Assembly (NCBI GenBank): GCA_029465975.1
Contig: CM055740.1
Coordinates: 10,616,419 to 10,680,418 of the forward strand
DNA: 64,000 nt
Direction of reading: 5' to 3'
From: Dallia pectoralis
Taxonomy: Eukaryota > Chordata > Actinopteri > Esociformes > Umbridae
Numbering within the stretch: the stretch's first letter is position 1; each line of letters opens with the position of its first letter. Below the pieces are notes generated by a model. That model made no database searches and was not told the origin of the DNA. It worked only from the letters and a program-made list of their open reading frames with translations. Of this stretch, positions 59,846-64,000 are shown piece by piece. A program made the position numbers and the translations under genes.

Positions 59846-60797
59846 TTTTCTTTATTAGTCCCAGCTAGCAATCCGTCTGTAGCTACATAAGGAGTTTGAA
59901 TCGGTTTGTACGAAAGTATTTCCTATACAGCGCGTCATCAAGACGTCGTGCCTCTTCTTCTATCTTTAGCGTTTGATTACATGAAATACGCAGTTGTTGG
60001 TACATTATTGCCACCTACTTGCAGGGATGTAGTAGGCCTTTTTTTTATATAAATACCTACAAGTAGTGAATAAGCTGAGATGTATTCTATTTAATTTCGC
60101 TTAACGAAACATTTTTTTTTTTTTTTTACAAATGACTGTTAGTCACTCCTATTTAGAAGAAAACAAGAATGAAAAGGAACCTGACTTTGGTCAACCGAAA
60201 ACGTGTTTATCCAAACAATGTTCCTTTCCTTCTCGATTTGAATATGACAAAACGTTTCAGATAGACTGTCACAAACTCTGGCCATTCTTGATGTCCAGGA
60301 TATCGTGGCCTACTCGTTACAGACCAAGTGTCGAGTCACCAGTAAGCCTAGAAAAACAGTACAGTCTGGCATGATAAATACAATTAAAATAAATAAAATT
60401 CTACATTAATGTTTGGTGGAAAAACAGGTAAGTACACTAGTTCAAAGTTATGGTAATGTGGTCTGCTCAAAAAGTACTTCCCAATCCATATTATAAAGTC
60501 TGCAAATCATAAGACCATTAATACAAACATTTTATTTTAAAAGTCAACATGAACATTGAATAAAATGTTGCTTCAAACCAAATATGTACATACATACAGG
60601 TAAGAACAGTGGGCAGAAACCGTGGCAAAATTGGCCAAAGTTAAATATAAATATCACAATAAGCAAAATGTTACTGAATAATATACAGCATAGGAATACA
60701 GAAAAACCAAGGTTTGAAAACCCTACACATCTTTAATTTCCTGTTTCTAATCAATGTATAATGAAAAAAAAACTGACATAAAAATGGTTACGCTTCC
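59846..60797. other. arl1 promoter and sycp3 3' flank
   Basis: Sequence just above arl1 (59846-60000) likely holds its promoter. A T-run lies at 60110-60128. The right part is the probable sycp3 3' UTR. An 80-codon ORF at 60132-60374 has no recognisable homology. Confidence 0.4.
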
Positions 60798-63572
60798 TCA
60801 GAACAACATAGACTGTAGAGACTTCCGGACTGTAGCCATCTCTTGCTGTTGCTGTGGAGACAGGAGAGATATGTTACAAGTTACAGCCATGGTCATTGTG
60901 TTTTACCTAAGTGGCGGAGCAATTTGAGCAGCAGTTTCTCCTCCACAGTAGTGTTGCAGTGATAAATCATGCTTCCAGATTGTGCAGTGTTATTTTTGAT
61001 AGTTATCAAAACCAGAGAAAGCCGATACAAAGGCAATAACAATATAGAGTATAGAGATTGATACTGATTTTCCCAAATACTAATCAATGTTAAATATACA
61101 GTTTTGTTATATCAAAGAGAACTGTCACAGGTTCTCCTATTGTTACATCAATTTTCTAGATTAAACGCACTAGGAAATATTTTTGTACATGCTGTTGTTT
61201 TACAAGGGAAGGCCAGTAAAGCTGAGAGGGCAGAACCTTGGATAGAGGTGTCCAGAGCATAACGGACTCGGGTCATCAGGGTCAGGCAGGGCCCACCATG
61301 AAGTGGAGAGAACGACTAGCAAGGCAACACTGCCTGACTAACTAATAACAAGTTACAGCATCCTAAGAATATAGAGTTTGCCTCAAACCAATATCAAGAT
61401 AAATTTAATAATTAGGCTTTGATGCATTCTCTAAAACACTTAGTAGTGACGGTTTGACCGAATATGTTAGTCTACAGGCACACAGGACATTTTTTATCAA
61501 TATCAGAGATTTGTGGGAGTTGGATGAAACAATCACTTGTGCAGTTTGAACTTACTTGGACACTCAAAAGCTATACCAGATAAAAACTGGTCACGACAGA
61601 TAGTGACACTTTATGGCAACTGACTTTACACCTTCATGACTACCATTATCTTAAGCTAATTAACTGTAAAAACACAAAACATAATTTTGTCATAACAGTG
61701 TCCAGTAAGTTGTCAAACTGTTTAAATGTCGGTGAAAACGCATAACATACTGTGTCCATCATGATCTTCTTTTGCAACAAGGCCATCTCCTTCTTAAGCT
61801 CCACCTGGGCCCCCTGAAGAAATGTTTCATGGCTCTTCTCCATCTCCTCCATGTTCTATAAAAGACAACATCACAAAACCCAAGAGACAGCTTTCAACTA
61901 CCGGTAACTCAAAAACAGAGATAGGGGTAAACTCCAAAAAGCCTTTCTTTACTTGTTGGGTTGTACCCTTTAGCTGCACAACAGACTGAATGTTGCAGGA
62001 ATTTTATCCATCCTGATGCAATGGCATTACACGGTCGTTAAAACTAATCTCCCTCATCGTGCACAAAACAGGGCAGACACATGGTGTATTTTCAGTGAAC
62101 ATTACTGTTACTGAATAAATCTTGGTCATAAAAAAATTATAAAAACATGACCATCTTATGGTCACCCGCAATACTAATTGAATCATTCCAATGTGGTAGC
62201 AAATGGCTGCTTATAATGTTATGTTGAGACCTGAAAAGAACATGATGACTCTGTGGGACTTCAAGAACAACTAAACGTAAAAGAAATGTCACCAAAATAT
62301 AAATCTACGTTGAACTTTCCCAACATTTTCCACTTGCCTGAAACAGTCATTTTCGTGGACTCACCTCAATGAACTGCTTGTATAGCTCTTTGATGGTTTT
62401 TTGTTTCTGGTTTTGCACAACTTTAGCCTGCTGGAAAAGCTTTTGTTGCTGACGAAATAGGTTCTACAGAGAAAAGACAATGTTACATTTCAGCTCCATC
62501 CCATATGTGACTCCCAAAACAGTTTGATCCTCAAAAAAAGTAGCACAGACATTCAATTTTTCCTCTTGGTCCTCTGATTTCTGAGCCTCGATCTCCCACT
62601 GTTGCAGCACAGAGGACACCTGCTGTGAGTATTCCTGAGTCAGCTTCTGCCTGCAAATATACATTTAACGTTTTTACTCCCAGGTTGTAAAGTAGTCTGG
62701 ATAGACAAGTGCTGCTAAATGGATTAAATCTAAATACTATTTTAACATTAATCCAAACACTAACACAAAGTCCTGCATTGGTCATGGCGCTACATTAAAA
62801 ATATGCCTGTGACACCTTCTGTGTGTAAAGTAGCTATTCAATTCCAGCCAACTGAGGTAAAATGGAAACGTGACACAGTATATACAGTACATTTTTGCTA
62901 AATATATTTTTCATTTCCAGCAGACATTGTGTTTAAGACGCTCTATCTCTCGCCTCAACTCCCCAGTCATGCAAGACATGCAGACACACAGGCGGCTTCC
63001 AATTATGCACTTTTGTCTGTGTTCATCTTTTTCTCTGAGTTCATCTTTTTCTCTGTGTTGATCTTTTTCTCTCATGCAAACATGGTACATCTATTAGAAT
63101 CCGTAGTACGTCTGAATCTAACGTAAGTTTGTGACAGATATAACTACGAATACGAGTAGGAGGAGATTTGCACGCAAGGTTAACACGTTCTCCTGTGGAT
63201 GTTTTAAATGACAACTCTGACCTGTGATGGGACATTTAATTATACGTTTCAGTAGAGATGAGAGTGTTACACTCAGATCGGTTAGGTTTTGGAAACTGCA
63301 AAAATGTGTTACCTCTGTGTAAACTGGGTGTTCCACAGCTGTTCCAGTTTCTGGTTGCTGCCCTTTAGAGAGCTTTTGGTGAAGGCCTCCAAGCGCTTCC
63401 TCTTGGCCTGCATGGCTTGGCTTATATCGGCTATAATAGAAACAGCAACTCAATACAAGAAAACTATAATTTAAAAGAAGATACAACATTAAGTCAAGCC
63501 AATTTTAAAAATATAAATACAACCAAGAAGAACCTGCCTCCAAATCTCTCCAACATACTTTGTACCTCGTTC
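60798..63572 (-). CDS. sycp3: Synaptonemal complex protein 3, C-terminal coiled-coil exons (5' end outside window)
   Basis: Component of the lateral/axial elements of meiotic chromosomes. Six exons are visible, in order 63538-63572, 63313-63430, 62551-62650, 62365-62463, 61751-61855, 60798-60851. They encode the Cor1/SYCP3 coiled coil: NEVQSMLERFG, DISQAMQAKRKRLEAFTKSS, QRQKLTQEYSQQVSS, NLFRQQQKLFQQAKVV, IKELYKQFIE, KKEMALLQKKIMMDT, and the end QQQEMATVRKSLQSMLF. The start codon and N-terminal exons lie right of position 64000. The intron after 63538 is in phase only if it starts with GC (GGAG|gcaggt), a rarer but known GC-AG class. All other introns are GT-AG. Confidence 0.95.
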
Positions 63573-63639
63573 CTAGAGAAATTACATGAATGAAAAAAAT
63601 ATTTTAACCAAGTTACAATTAAAAAATACCATCTGAACA

Positions 63640-64000
63640 TTAATGTCTACCCCTTAACTTAACCAGCTTAACCTAACTAGTTTAGGACATTACCCCACTC
63701 CAACGTTTAATGTCTACCCCTTAACTTAACCAGCTTAACTTAACCAGCTCTGTCTAACTAGTAGGACATTACCCCACTCCAACGTTTCTAAATTACTATC
63801 TGAACAATAATATCTACCCCATAACTTAACCAGCTTATCCTAACTAGTTTAGGACATTACCCCAACTCCAACGTTTAATGTCTACCCCTTAACTTAACCA
63901 GCTCAGTCTAACTAGTTTAGGACATTACCCAACTCCAACGTTTAACGTCTACCCCTTAACCAGCTTAACTTAACCAGCTCAGTCTAACTAGTTTAGGACA
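63640..64000. repeat. ~65-bp tandem repeat in sycp3 intron, running off the edge
   Basis: About five imperfect units built around 'gtctaccccttaacttaacc' + agcttaacctaactagttt + 'aggacattaccccactccaa' + cgtt. Unit length varies because the 'cttaaccag' sub-block is duplicated or lost. Confidence 0.92.

Overview
This is a vertebrate nuclear genome window. The genes are spread over many short exons with GT-AG introns, and all of them are recognisable vertebrate orthologues. The interspersed repeats (Tc1-like transposons with salmonid-type terminal repeats, a LINE ending in the typical 'CCTGGTTAAATAAAGG' fish tail, an RTE/Rex-type reverse transcriptase with a GATGA-type tail, and an hAT-like MITE) point to a teleost. 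A pike or salmonid relative is likely; this is inferred from repeat style, not proven.

Layout, left to right: last two coding exons of rps17 (+), with two paralogous H/ACA-like snoRNA candidates in its introns; a three-exon CART neuropeptide gene (-) with a 20-unit 36-bp minisatellite about 320 bp upstream of its ATG; a repeat-rich stretch (16-bp tandem repeat, LINE, 51-bp repeat, Tc1 remnants); a UPF0235/C15orf40 homologue (-); a Tc1 copy with a nested MITE; a ~1.9-kb, 45-bp minisatellite; a glutaminase-like gene (+, at least 18 exons); endophilin-A3 sh3gl3 (+, 11 exons); nedd1 (+, 15 coding exons); strap (-, 9 exons); an RTE/Rex-like LINE; a single-exon orphan gene (-) predicted to be N-myristoylated; a RING-H2/UIM ubiquitin ligase gene (-, 10 exons); arl1 (-, 6 exons); and the 3' part of sycp3 (-), which runs off the right edge into a tandem repeat.

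For cart, c15orf40, sh3gl3, nedd1, strap, the RING gene and arl1 I could join all coding exons in phase, giving predicted lengths of 119, 123 or 178, 380, 698, 329, 503 and 181 aa. The most striking locus is the glutaminase-like gene. Its reading frame is intact over the whole glutaminase domain and ankyrin repeats, yet every catalytic position I could align to human GLS is substituted (S286, K289, Y249, N335, E381, N388, Y414, Y466, and V484). It therefore looks like a conserved pseudoenzyme rather than a working glutaminase or a decaying pseudogene.

The genes are not an operon and have unrelated jobs: translation, neuropeptide signalling, endocytosis, spindle nucleation, SMN/TGF-beta scaffold, Golgi traffic, meiosis. 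Their grouping is of interest as synteny: human 15q25 genes (RPS17, C15orf40, SH3GL3) lie next to human chromosome 12 genes (NEDD1, STRAP, ARL1, SYCP3).
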